A DNA stretch of 64,000 bases from Enoplosus armatus (Eukaryota; Chordata; Actinopteri; Centrarchiformes; Enoplosidae). Below are positions 14,677-64,000 of this stretch, piece after piece; positions within the stretch are counted from its first letter, which is position 1, and the number at the start of each line of letters is the position of its first letter. The stretch is from contig NC_092192.1 in assembly GCF_043641665.1 (NCBI RefSeq), forward strand, positions 17,177,658-17,241,657, read 5' to 3'. The notes under the pieces were generated by a model that saw only the letters and a list, made by a program, of their open reading frames with translations, was not told where the DNA came from and did not search any database. Made by a program: the position numbers and the translations under genes.

Positions 14677-17600
14677 CACAGAAGCAGAACAGCATGTTTG
14701 CTGTTTCAAGCTTTTGGTTTGAATTTAAAACCATCATCAGGAGGAGGTAGTGGTGTTTGGAAACAACAGCTAATATAAACCAGATGTGCAAGCTGATTGC
14801 TTATTAGCAACTAGGCTGAGGATGTCACAGGCCTAAAGAGTGGTGGCTCATACATTTGTAAGATCAACAAATATATCTAACATTAACTGTAACAAAAATT
14901 TAAATGAAAAAAACAGAACAAACTGATCTATGTTTATGCTAAAAGATCACATTGGTAATGTATGTTTCTTCCTTACAAACTGAGGTTTAACCTGTGTTCG
15001 TGAGACACACGGACTGCACCTTTTGGTCTTAAACGTGGTGCTTCTCGGCTCTAAAGGGCCCTGTATCTATCAGACCTCTACAGGAAGCAGCATCATCCAT
15101 CACTGTCAGTGTTAATATTGTTTCCCCTCACCTCCCAATAGGCAGCTTGTGTTTTGGTTTACAGCATTTATGTTTTCAGACTTGTGTACTCACAGGCCCT
15201 CACCTGGCTTTGCTCTCTGGCATCCCCCTGCCAAAACGCATAAAACTAATTTCGACATTACATGCAGCCAGCATATTAAAATGCCTCTGCTTGAAGACAT
15301 CGTTCTCTCTCTCATCGCTCCCTCCAGAATTTAGCTTATTATTGTTTGTGTTTTATATTCTGTTTGTTGTTGCTAGATTGCTTTGAAAAATGTTTTTGTA
15401 AAATTGCTGAGATTTGATGCAGTTAGAAGATGACAAGAGTCGCTGTAATCGATTACATTTTCAAATGCTTGAAAAGGTTTTTTTAAGTGCAACACTACTA
15501 CAACCACCATTACTACAATCTCATACCACACCACAGTGACTTAACTCTGCTTGATACTCTGTATAGATCAGACGCCATAAACAGTCCTCTGTTTTCTAGC
15601 AGGTTAGTGCCAGCTATCCAACCGGCACCAACTGACAAAATTATTTGCAACTATCAACAAGAAGGCTGAACACTCTAAAATAGAAAGCTCTAGTGTGAGA
15701 AATAAGCCCGTAGTCCTGATCAAAACAAGAACGATAGACACTTGCCTGGGTGAATATCGTCACTCCACTTAGATGCAATTTTCCAGTATGTGTCTGCCAT
15801 GTTTAGAAGGAAGAAAATAACATCTCCCCTGAGGAATGATAACCTAATGGTGGGTCTTTTTACCTACCTGTCTTTCCTTAAAAGAGATTTCAACCATCAA
15901 GTGTCAAAAAGAATACAGCCATTTCAAACACATTGTCTCTCTGCTCCTTCTGACTTCTCTTCTTTTCAAGCCCCTTTGACCAATTATGCTTTATGTTGCT
16001 TGCTTGCTTCTGCAGAGTGCACAGAAAATGTGCCGTTCACGTTGCTCTGATTCTGGCAGATGTAAGTGCCACAGTGATTTTTGTCTGAAAGTCTGCTCAT
16101 CCACCCCTGCCGTAAATACATAAAGGTCAAGGTTCACACTTGAATAAGATCGCTTCTGTTCTCCTTTCCAGTGCTATTGCAGTGAACTCAGTTTCCCTCC
16201 TTTCCATGGACATTCGCGTCCACATTTTATAACATGAAAAAACTGAAGGAAAACTAACACAGAGAAAAACATCTCTTTGTTGATGAGCTTAACTGGCGAT
16301 TCCCTGCAAACCATATTTTCGCCCTGTGTCTGATAGCCTAGTAGCCTTATCAGAAGATATTGATGAAATATAATATTCACGTCATGATTATCCAACAAGC
16401 TCCTCATGGCAGTTCGTGGAAATGAGCAGCACTGGCCTGAAGCAAGAGATCAGAAAACTAAAACCACAATTTGGAGATATCACACCAAAAAGATGGAGAA
16501 AAGCAACATAAAGCGCTATCCTTAATACCACCCCTAAACATGACTCAGCATGACTATTTTAATGGCTTGCTATGGGATGTCACTGACAAAAGAATATGCT
16601 GTTGAGTAATGAGATACAATTCAGTATATTTTCTAATGTGAGTGTGTCTGCCAGTTGGATGAAGGGAATTACAGAGTTGTTGAGAGGGTTTAGAGAATGT
16701 GAGTATCTGTGTGTGCTATCCAGCTGTGTGTGTGTGTGTACTGTATGTGTGGGAGTGCAGCAGGATCACTGGAGTGGTCCTATATGTCACACTTTAAAGG
16801 GGTGGACAAATAGAACAGCTGTCCAGGTGAGAACTAAGGCACAAGGTAAAATGTACTGGATCTTAAGTCTGCACTTAAATAGACTCAGAGGCGGTGTCTG
16901 CTTCACTGTGAATGCCAGGAGGCTTATTTCAAAAGGAAGGCAACTCTGCAGACTCCCACAGAGTGTAAGGCTGAAACAACAGATTTCCAGTTTGCAAGAG
17001 TGTTCAGGCAAGTGAAACAAATTTTATGGCCTGTTGCCGGATTTATTCTACAGAAAAAGAAAAATATTATAGATACTACCATGAAGTCATTCTTTTAGAA
17101 ATATGGGCTCTCTTTGTATTCCAATTCAATGAGCTTTTCTTCTTGCTTGCTTTGTCTCTTTTTCTTCTATTCTGCTGCAATAAAAGAGTGCCAAGCAAAC
17201 CCACCCAACAGACTTTTAACCTCATCTCTATGTCCTCACCCAAATACTGCCATGCTTGCACAGACCATTGAGAGTGCTCAGTTCCTTTCAAATTAGCTTT
17301 ATTAACATGAACACCAGAGCACTCTATTTGTTGCTAAAGGCAAAACATGAAAAAAAACAAAAAAAACAAAGACAACAGTCCTCGATGCATCTTGTTGGCA
17401 CTTCAATTTTCCTACTTGCAGATGGTCTTTGCTAACTGATGAAGAAAACCAAGAAGTTCTTGAGGTTGAAAGGAGTTCTTGCTTCTGCCTGCAACTGAGT
17501 CAGTGTTATAACAAGTGCCTTGCTGCGAGATACAGAGTGCTGACAATACTGTAATAGCGTACATAGGCAATCTATGATGAGTACTAAGATAAGTTTGAAA

Positions 17601-20532
17601 ACTACGCCTGTGTGGTCCTTTTAGTAGTATTTTCCTTGAGCTGATGGAATTGTTATGGGGCTGGGAAATCATTTGAAGAGGGGTGGAGAGTGTGACATCA
17701 ATCGAGTAGCTTTTAAATTCACCACTAATGTCTGTGCTGTCAGGAGGAGAGCCAGATGTAAAGCCTGCGCCGTAAGAGAATACTCTTTAAAGTATAGCAT
17801 GAAGGACATATATACATGTGTTTTCCTTTATATGCTGATGTATGTATGGTATTATTGCAATGCTAAAAGTATACAACTGGGATCTGATAATAATAAATTG
17901 TAGTTATGAAATGTATCTTTTGTTAATCCAGAACTTTTACTGCTTCACAACTATTGTTAAAACACAAATTTCCCACGATATAGCAATCCACTACAGATTT
18001 TTAAAGATGTAGGTCTTGTTTCACCAACATCTCTATTCTTAATTGACTGCACCATGGAGTAAATGAGAAGAAAATGAAAAGATAAATTACTCTAATGGGA
18101 GGAAACGAAGTGTGAAAAGAGATATTCCTCCCAGTATTTTCTAGGATGCAGCACATTGGTAAATTGAAATACAACAAGGATCCAACATCTATATGAGACA
18201 GATTCTACCATGATTACAGAAAATGATGTCATTTTAATACCAGGCATTTGTACAACAAGACATGGACTCATTCATTCCTTAGCTGTCTGGTACAACTGAG
18301 GAAAAAAAACTAGAATGCACTGAAGAAGAACAAATAGGGCTAACTGTGGCATGGGGGGTTGCAAATCGATTCAGCTAACAAAATTATCGATTTAAAAAAA
18401 AGAATATCCAATTAAACCACATTCAGCCCTTCATCGTAGAGTTCAGATTACTTTAAGGTTGGCCCATTTACCCCCTTCAGCTTTAGCGTGTTACAGTAGA
18501 TTTCATGCAAATAGTGGTGCCGGGTGGCACTGTTTTTGTTCTGCTCCAGCTTAAAGGTCAGGTCTTATAAGCTTCCTAGCACCATTAAGACACAGTTTGT
18601 TTAAAGCCTGTCTGAAGGACAATGCTCAATGAACCGGAACACAGATAGGCCGTAATAAATGAAAGGGAAAAGTTATGGTTCCGCTCAATGAAGTCAAAGG
18701 GCAGAGGGAGGATAAGAGTGTGTCTCATCTCAATATGCTGTTATCCTCACGACTCAAAAACCAGACAGACAGACGATATAAAGAAAATCTGATGCTCTGA
18801 AATTGTAATCTCTGCACAGTCATGGATGCACTATTGTTGTTTTAGACTGGAAATGACTGTGTATAGAATGAAATTGTGACCTTTTGTTGTTTTTTGAAAG
18901 GCTTATTCTTCCAGCCAGTGCTCACTTAATTTAATTTTCTTCATTTTCTTCCTGCTAGCTTTTTTTTTTTTTAATACTTTTTTCGTGCACACCCACACAC
19001 CAAATTAAATTATCAATTTATTAAGTTAACTAATGGAATCATTCATCAGTTTCACCCCATTATTTCCTATAGTCTTTCCTTATCACGTTATACAAACAAT
19101 CTGCATATACTGCAGGAATTGCAGCAAATGTTACTACAGGGAAATGTTCACCTTAGGTGAATGAATACGTGAGCATAAACCTCTACTCTCTAAAAGGAGT
19201 CATGTAGAGTGACCTGAAGGCCTCGTATCTGAGCCCAGCGGAAGCTGCTTATTGATTTGCTTGTCGAGTGGTAGTCTCTGTAATAATAAGGAAATAAAGC
19301 CCCTGGATATAAGGAGATTGATGTCAATCAGCAGCCTGCCTCAAGTGTGGCTTGTCCCATCTTATTAGCTCTCTCTCCATGCACTGAGTGTTCACTGATG
19401 ACTCCATTGATATGCAACTAAAGAGAGGAGGCTGTCTGTTGCCATCTTGAGGAGGATTCCCCAATGATTGCTCACTCCGTCATCTTAGTCAATGTAGACT
19501 GAGAGGTTTTCATGGATCCATGGAATATCAGGGAAAAGCATGAGTTTGTACTTCTACTCACATATTCAGGATGGACACCCTTTATTAAAATCTGGTCAGC
19601 AGAGGTGAGCCACAGGACTGCAAACACGCTTTGTAATTTTAGAAGTCTTCTGCAAACCATATTTGCCTTCTCTAATGCTTTCATTAGGAAAACAAATGAG
19701 GAGCCCAGTTCAGACGTTCAGTTCAGTTCAGATCTGAATTGTCCCATAAGAACAAATTCTTTTTGCAGAAAGGCAGCATAATACCACAAAAACACAATAA
19801 AAACACAATGGGACAATTGAAGACATTAAAAGTGCTGGCACTATGCACTCAATTCACAATAAAATAAAGGGTATAAAAGCAGGAAAAACAGCAGCATGAA
19901 GAACAAAGGTGAAAAAAATGAAATGCTAAGCTGTGTGAGGAACTAAGAGGCACTTTATTATGTATTCGAATTAAGAGCACTTATTGCACATGGGATAAAG
20001 AAACCCTGAACCTGTGGCATAGCATCCTGTTCCTGTTCGTTCTTCATCCAGATATAAGATATCTTTTAAACATTTGTTAATGTGGCAGGGTGCCCTGTAC
20101 AATCTTTAAAAGGATAAAAAAAAATGCCTTGCCAGAAGAAAACAGTAAGTATTGTGTATTCATTTTCACCACAAATGAACGCGCTTGACCTCGCAGATGT
20201 TTTAATGAGTCATCCAGGCTCATAATAATGGCTGCATACTTAGCTTCAGTTTTAAAACAGTGTTACCAACAGGGTTGGTATGACATTACATAGCTGAATG
20301 TGACGGGGCATAAAAGCCCAGTCAGTTTCTTTAGAAACAGGTGAACGTTTTCCACACTACTTAAGACCTCTGGCTTCCTCTGAGACCCCGACATACCCTA
20401 AATGTGCTCTTCTTAATGTGCACATGGACAAAACTTTTCACTAACTAAATTCCCCCACGGACAATAAATGGTATTTTATTGTATTTGTGCCACAGCTCAG
20501 AATAAGATAACAGTTATCTCATTCTGTCATGG

Positions 20533-20572
20533 TAATTACAGCCTCTAATTTATGAATTAGCTCTAATTAACC
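20533..20572. promoter_or_regulatory. Cluster of homeodomain-type TAATTA motifs
   Basis: Within 40 bp there is TAATTA at 20533, an inverted repeat CTAATTTATGAATTAG at 20545-20560 and CTAATTAACC at 20563. TAATTA is the core site of many homeodomain factors. The clustering upstream of a neuronal gene suggests an enhancer fragment, but in AT-rich DNA such motifs also arise by chance, and conservation cannot be judged from one sequence. Confidence 0.25.
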
Positions 20573-23500
20573 AGCTCCAGTATGGTGTGATGTAATGCAG
20601 TAACACGCATAACCTCTTGAGTGTACAGCATGGTAACTACTTTTAGCTGTTGGATCTGCTGCAGTAAATTAAGTTTAACTGAGGTGCAGAGTAACAAGCT
20701 ATATTAAATCAGCTCCTACACCTTCTATGTCTGCTGTCACTTGCACTAAGCCTATAGCAAAACATTTTTTGACCACGAGCAGCACAGCAGGATACACAGC
20801 ACAACTTTCACAAACGTTAACACCTATCATCTCTTTGTGATTATTCATTGCCTGTGACTTGATGGCAAGTTGCTGGCGTGTAAAGGGTAAAACATGATGG
20901 CATGACACCCATTCTGTGAAGCTGACAGAGCACATCACGATCACTTTGTTCTGACAGTAGACTGGTTATGCCAGCATATTACAGTACATCTATACCTGAT
21001 TGGAGTCCTTCAAGCACAATAAATTTAAATTGGCTGTCAGTAGGGTGTGATTTTCTAACTCTGGGTGGAAACAGATGAGAACAGGGTCGTTTTCTTTGTC
21101 AGCTTATACAATACAAGGTTGGATAACAAATCAAACAAACATAATTTTAGTGTTTGCATTATGTTATAGCTCATTGCTAAACAAGTATTTGATTTTGACT
21201 TTGATAACACCATAAAAACAACTGTTCAAGGAAAGCCTCTTGCTACTGTGTATAGGCTAGTGGCCGGCCCGTTTGTTCCAAGTGAAATGTATGAGAGGTG
21301 TTGTGTAACACTTAACAGAAGCTGGATTTGGTCTTTTCAACTTAGCACACTACTGAATCAATGTACTGTAGGTCATGTTTTATAGAAGGAATAATAACAG
21401 CAAAGGAGTGAATGGGTAGCTGTGCGTATGTATGTGCCAAGGGTACACATTTACCATAGTGTACAACAATCAACAAACCAAACAAGGTGTGCTGGTAGCC
21501 AATAACAGCCTGCTAATGTATTCATTCTTGGTGAATATACTGGCATCATTCATCAATAAAACAGCCTGTTATTTGACTTGTGAGGTTTGTCATTGTTAAT
21601 TGTTTAGGCTACATGTTCTCCATATGTGAACAATGACAAGTTAATAACCTGCCTGTTTTCAAATGTTTTACTCCCTCCATCTATTTTATCTGTTATTGTC
21701 TTTTATCTGTTGTTTTTTCCATCTGTTTTATTGGTTTTATTATGACATTTTCATCATTTTTATTTCTGTTGTGCATTCAGTCTTGATGGATTGTTTGATT
21801 GCCATGTTCAGGGTCAGCCAATCAGATTCAGCTGGGGGGTTGATGCCACTCCTGAAGAAACCCCTGGCAAGAAGCTATGTTTTATAAATTATTTTCAAAC
21901 GGTTCTATTAGCCACATGATATACAAATTTACATTTTGAAATAATCTAATCTGATTGGCATGTTCTACAATCCTATGCATTTTCAGCCTAGTTGCAGTTT
22001 TAAGATGTTAGTGTAAATATCTTTATCTAATGTTTTATTTGTCAGGATGAGATGTAAGGCATTTCACTTCATTTACAGAGAAGATTAGTAGACTGCCATG
22101 TAAAAGGATATTTGCACACTTCTTTGCAACCAATGGATGCGACTTACGTGAAAAAGAGACTGTAATTGGTTATTACTTGTTTTGTATTTACATTACACTA
22201 ATACTCAACAAATTGCATTTAAAATTCAGTTTTCAGCTCTCTTCATCGGAACACCCAATTAAGGTTCAGAGATGAGAACAGTGTGGTAGCAGTAGCTACT
22301 CTGTAATCACCACAGTGAGGTCTCCAACCTGTACACATTGATCCCGTATTGATCTGTGTATGAGAAACTCTGGTTTAACCCAGTTCTCCATTCTCGCTCT
22401 CCACTTTCACTCGATATTCTGACTGAAGGGCAGCAACTGGATGGTCAAAAGCTGACCAACACAGATAGAGACCAAGAAGACAAAGACAAGAAAATAAGAG
22501 GCATGGTCCACTTCGATGCGGTACAATAACAATAACCTTGGCAAAAGGAAAATACCCCAGCATTTCTTATACTTAGCAATTATGAGGAGGGGGGCAGCCT
22601 TATATACTTCAATCATTCATGAAGACCTCCCTTTGCACTCTTTATTCTCGCTGGTTGTGCGACATGTCAAATATGCTTAGTTTGCCTTTATAGTGCAGCT
22701 TTCGCTGCTCTTGTTGTGACAGAATAAGGCTACAAGGAAATGTTCCTCCTCCATCTTAAAACATCAAAAAGGTCTTTGAATTGCTTCTGTCGCCAAGAAA
22801 GATAAATGTGGTGTTGTCGCGTATGCCAGTAAAATGTAAAACCATGTGTCAGTTCTGTCAGCCTGGGAGAGGCTTTGTAACAAAATTGTTTACTCTTCCT
22901 CTTGAATAGCCTGATCAAACTTTTATTAGTGCGCTGGATGGTGGTGAAACTACTCTGCGTCAGCAAAATGTTACAATGGCTTACAACAAGTTTTATGAGC
23001 AAAGCCAAGCTTTTCCCGTGGCACAGTTAATTTTCACATTCTTTCAGACACCATTTCTCATTTAAAACCTAAATGTATGTTTCCTGTTGTGGGAATCCTT
23101 ATAGAATCAATAAAGACAGAGTCTGTATTCCAGGGTGAACGCTTGCCTCCTGGCAAGCATATCTAAGCGTCTATTTCATATGCAGGAATAGCAACGGCCG
23201 CTTGTAATCAATACACACAAAATGAGCCAGTCAATTGTAGAATATGCAAGCTTTATAATTCAATCAGATGTTAAGAACTGATCACATGGGGATTAAACAG
23301 GTATAAACTGGCCGTGAAACTCACCATGAACTGTCAAAGATGCATCATACAATTGAGAGGGTTATATCTGTAAATCTGATATGGAATATCAAGGCACAAC
23401 CATTTATAAGGAAATGTCAAACAAACTCACCTTTTGTGAATATATTGTTATATTGTTTCACCCGTGACATGCTACTGTATTTTACTAGACATTTAAAATG

Positions 23501-26005
23501 GTCGCAAAAACATAGTATTACCAGTCAACTGACCTCTGCAGACCATTTTAAAATGAGTCTTAGATCTGTTTTGACTTCCAGCTGAGGCTCCCTCATCCCC
23601 TTGGAGCGCTGTAGCTAATAGAAACACTCACCATGAGGATATCTCACTCATTTGCTGCCTGTGTCAACAACATCATCTATGAGCATGAAAAGTGTGCTGG
23701 CAGCTTTTCTGCCTCATAAAAACAAACTGTCACCCTGAATGCAAGCTAATTAAGGTGTCAAAGCAGACGGCATTGTTTCATGTAGACACATGTGCGTAGA
23801 CACTTAAGAGGATTATGTGATCTCCCTCAGTGTTTTCAGTGTTTATCATAGCTACGTGTTTGTGCCATACAAAAAACCCCCATAGAATTGTTTTATGTTA
23901 ATATTGGTAGCTTTAGGTAAGCATTTATATTTAATGTTTTTCTATATCTGCAAATTGGCTGCATGCAGCTGCACTGAGTACAGATGTATAGTGAAATGTT
24001 GGAAGAAGTTGAAACAGTAAAGTATAAACAATGTGATGGAAAAAGAGATTTCATTGATGCAAAAATGAAAGGAGGAATTCACAGTCAGCCGTGGCAGTTT
24101 TAGTCGGCTCACCATCCTAAAAAAAAAATGGTGATTGCCATAAATGTTTTATTTTTATGTCCAGCAGTACCCAAAGAAATACTCCACCTCTATATTAACA
24201 AGATAGAAAGAAATCATGCCAACACACACCTTAAAGCAGCAAGTCAGCACTAGAATTCCAAAACCGGGAGAAAACTCTTTCCTCGTAATGGTTCATAAAT
24301 GAGGCAAAAATCTTTGTTGTCGTCTGAGAGTGTATAACTAGCAGCCAGCTGGAGAACATTTGATCATTTCAGGATAACAGTCCTGTCAAAGCCGCTAAGG
24401 ACATACAAAGAAGTTCATCTTTGCTAATGTTTACACTGTCTGGAGGATTTTTGCAGTGGTGCGAACCACCCATTTATGAGATTTCCCCAAACAACTGATG
24501 CGAGGAAAATGTAGCAGATAATGAGGTAAATATGGCTCTTTTGGACTCACGGTGCAATCATCTGGCTACAAAAAACACTTACACTGCATGAAGTGATTGG
24601 CTGGTCTGTCCTTATTGAGCTGTTAAAAGATATGCTGATGTTTAAACTGGCACAGAGGTGAGTTGATAATGAGTTTTATATTGGCCCGTACTGTTCCTTT
24701 AGATTTGTTAAGTCACTTTCTATAGGTGAAGAAGGCTCCAGTTGAGAACAGCATTTTATTTTCCAGAAGCAAGGGCAAATGGGTGCCTCCTTTACTTCAA
24801 GTGATTTTACACAATGACTAAGGCAGAAAAGGCAGGTGTCACAAAGACAGCTGTAGCTGAAATGTGCAGCTTTAATTCTTCCAGTCTTTAATTTAATAAT
24901 CAGGTTTGTGTTGCGTACTTCCCATCAGTGGTGCTACTTTATTATTTTGAAAGTTATTGTTTTAATCAATTATTGAATGCATGCATCTGTTTAAACTCTA
25001 ACAGTGTTTATATGGCTGTTTCATTAAAACTGGAGCTCAGTCTATCTTTTAAATGGATTAGCAGTGTAATTGCCAAAATGGCAAAGTCACTGCAGAGAAC
25101 ATTTTTTTTGTCTTGGCTTTTACTCTGTAAAATGTCATATAAAAAGGTTCCATGCTTAAACTTGTCACAGCAAGTGTCTTCTGTGACTTGCAATAATGTA
25201 TCACATTATTTATATGATGTCAGCTGTTGTGGACCGTAATAATAAGTAAGAGTGTAGGCATAAGGAGAGATGTATTTTAGTATCCCTTCCCTTTTTACTG
25301 TTATAAGTCACACACCTTCCCAATGCAGTGTATGCCAGTGTGCCAAATTTGATTTATTGCATTTGGAACACTGTTTTGGTTGTTTTCAATGGTTTGAGTT
25401 TACTTACACTTGTGTATTTTAATCTTTAGTTTACACCCACAGGTTCATCCATTCATTTATATTTTTTTTATGGTTTACTGACTTTTCGCTGGTTGAGTGC
25501 TTTTCCTGTGGAGCTTTAACAATGCCTGTACTGTGTTTGAGTGGTGTGAGTGTGAGGTTGAAAAAAGAAAGAAGGAATACTAGCCTACAGAAGAATGCCT
25601 TGGAAAAATATGTGTTTTTAAACCTTTTTATCCTACAAGTAACTAGACTACTTCTGCTCAGTGTTTCTCCGCTCTGAGATTTCGCTGCCTGCGGGGTGTG
25701 ATTGTGGGATTTGTCTTTGATAATAAACTGGCTTTCTGCAAGCTGCTACTCACCACTGTCAGTATAAATCATGCACAGGAACCTTAAAAAAATGTCCTTC
25801 ATGGTAGGACATCAATGAAATGTACAGTATAGAAAAGAAAGGATACGATTTTAACAGAAGCACTTGAAAATAAACTGCATGTGTTCTTACAGTACACAGG
25901 ATATTATACTAGCATATCATGTGTACTGTACGTTACTTATAGTGACCTACATAGGTCAACTCATGCTATTATTAAATCTTCTATAATGGATAGTCTAATG
26001 GATTA

Positions 26006-26039
26006 CCCCCCCCCCCACACACACACACACACGCACACG
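26006..26039. repeat. C-run followed by CA microsatellite
   Basis: Eleven C residues (26006-26016) run directly into an imperfect (AC)n tract to about 26039, about 230 bp before sez6 exon 2. It is a simple slippage-prone sequence. Confidence 0.85.
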
Positions 26040-26268
26040 CATAATGAACTGATTTAAATAGCAACAAAATATTTATGGAAGAATTATACAAGAGGACAGC
26101 CTCTCACCTCATTAAGCATAATTTTGGTAGATTATAGGCTGGCAGACTCAGTGATTCTATAATGAAACAGTCAAAAAGACTGCTCTTGTGCATGTTGCTT
26201 TTGTAGCTTACTGGCCTGTAATATTTTGCTGAACACAACCGTATTCTCTTTTTTTCTTTCAATCTTAG

Positions 26269-63519
<37,251 letters not shown>

Positions 63520-64000
63520 TCCTTTCCCATCTGGCTGTCGTCCTGTCGTCATCTCATGTTTCACCAGCAGAGGGCACCCTCCACCTCATCTTGCATCACC
63601 ACATCAATCATCAGTTAAGAGCTAGTGGTCTTAGCTGATGTTGCTCATGAAGATGTAAAAAGACAGGTTTCCTCACCTCACTCTGTGGTCAGGGGTCATT
63701 TTGCATCCAGGATTTCCATACTTCATCCATTTGGAGGAGTGACAATGACGTGTTAGACTTGCGGTACATCATTTACATGGTGGTATGTCATCTGTTACCC
63801 ATGCCATATGAATGTAACGTGTTACTGTGGTTTTATTTTCTTTTTCTAGATGTTGTTCATTTGAAATAAATAGCTTCCACACATCTAGCAAAGGTGTGGT
63901 TACAGATCAAAGCAGCATTGGATAGGATCGATCGCAGCAATTTTACTTTGAAAAAGCTGTTCAGTCATTTTCTTTTGTATCTGTGCTAATTGTTTCCAAC
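63520..64000 (+). other. sez6: 3' UTR of the read-through isoform or the start of intron 16
   Basis: No further exon is recognised before the window ends. A pyrimidine tract ending TTTTCTAG at 63849 could be an acceptor but would add only MLFI before a stop, which does not resemble known SEZ6 tails. Confidence 0.5.
63865..63870 (+). promoter_or_regulatory. sez6: Poly(A) signal AATAAA
   Basis: AATAAA lies 346 bp after the read-through stop codon and is followed within 30 bp by a GTGTGG-type downstream element. It fits an alternative last exon 63360 to about 63890. Confidence 0.4.

Larger units (their letters stand above)
7224..26268. other. Non-coding region upstream of sez6 exon 2 (intergenic and/or intron 1)
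   Basis: No exon with a recognisable domain was found. sez6 exon 2 begins in phase 1, so a first exon with 5' UTR and signal peptide must lie upstream. I looked for an ATG followed by a hydrophobic run and a phase-1 GT donor and did not find a convincing one. No obvious CpG-rich promoter island is present. The longest open frames (9800-10216, 16596-17015 and 13349-13714 on the minus strand) look like chance frames. The region contains poly(T) runs near 7451-7481, 11140-11161 and 18961-18972, and candidate regulatory clusters such as 20533-20572. Confidence 0.5.

Noticed and set aside
16596..17015. 139-codon open frame on the + strand
   Set aside because: Part of it is a TG repeat read as Val-Cys, and an opposite-strand frame overlaps. 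No family recognised.
19700..20120. Possible old LINE or SINE fragment around the repeated TTCAGTTCAG motif
   Set aside because: The likeness to a fish repeat was only vague, and no ends, B-box or coding piece could be shown.
26226..26268. Open frame continuing upstream of sez6 exon 2 that looks like a signal peptide
   Set aside because: The hydrophobic Phe/Leu/Ser run is the pyrimidine tract of the splice acceptor read as protein. It has no ATG at its start and ends exactly at TTAG.
63841..63864. Possible last sez6 exon after TTTTCTAG at 63849
   Set aside because: Joined in phase 0 it adds only four residues before a stop and resembles no known SEZ6 tail.

Overview
This is nuclear genomic DNA of a vertebrate, most likely a ray-finned (teleost, probably percomorph) fish. 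It holds a multi-exon gene with GT-AG introns of 77 bp to 13 kb, many CA/TG microsatellites, a Tc1-like transposon, a hAT-type MITE and a tRNA-derived SINE of the kind common in teleosts. No bacterial-style operon, phage, CRISPR array or prokaryotic gene was seen.

The recognisable gene is sez6 (seizure protein 6) on the + strand. Fifteen coding exons are visible from 26269 to 63456, and every splice phase agrees. In order they encode a Ser/Thr-rich mucin-like N-terminal region, CUB1, Sushi1, CUB2, Sushi2, CUB3, Sushi3-5, a juxtamembrane linker, one transmembrane helix and a short tail with an NPxY motif. They give about 984 codons, close to full-length mammalian SEZ6. The match is to SEZ6 rather than SEZ6L or SEZ6L2: the tail starts KLQGKS and contains ESAFDNP, and the fourth Sushi resembles SEZ6. 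Fish can carry two sez6 copies and I cannot tell which this is. The first coding exon (signal peptide) was not found and may lie in an unrecognised part of 7.3-26.2 kb or upstream of the window.

Layout: 1-7108, AT-rich sequence with no supported gene; 7109-7223, a candidate last coding exon of an unidentified gene with a poly(A) signal behind it; 7.3-26.3 kb, non-coding sequence with possible homeodomain-type regulatory clusters; 26.3-27.6 kb, exons 2-3; 27.6-40.5 kb, a large intron carrying several mobile elements; 40.5 kb, exon 4; 40.7-49.4 kb, a second large intron with a helicase-like transposon relic; 49.4-52.5 kb, five clustered exons including a 78-bp GC-AG intron; 52.5-59.6 kb, a third large intron; 59.6-63.5 kb, the last seven visible exons; 63.5-64 kb, either intron or the 3' UTR of a read-through isoform.

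The points most worth checking are the 78-bp GC-AG intron whose retention keeps the frame, the two possible C-termini, the unidentified exon at 7.1 kb, the hAT MITE with a perfect 8-bp target duplication, and the helicase-bearing relic. I found no convincing new multi-gene system. Family assignments rest on remembered protein features and were not checked by search.
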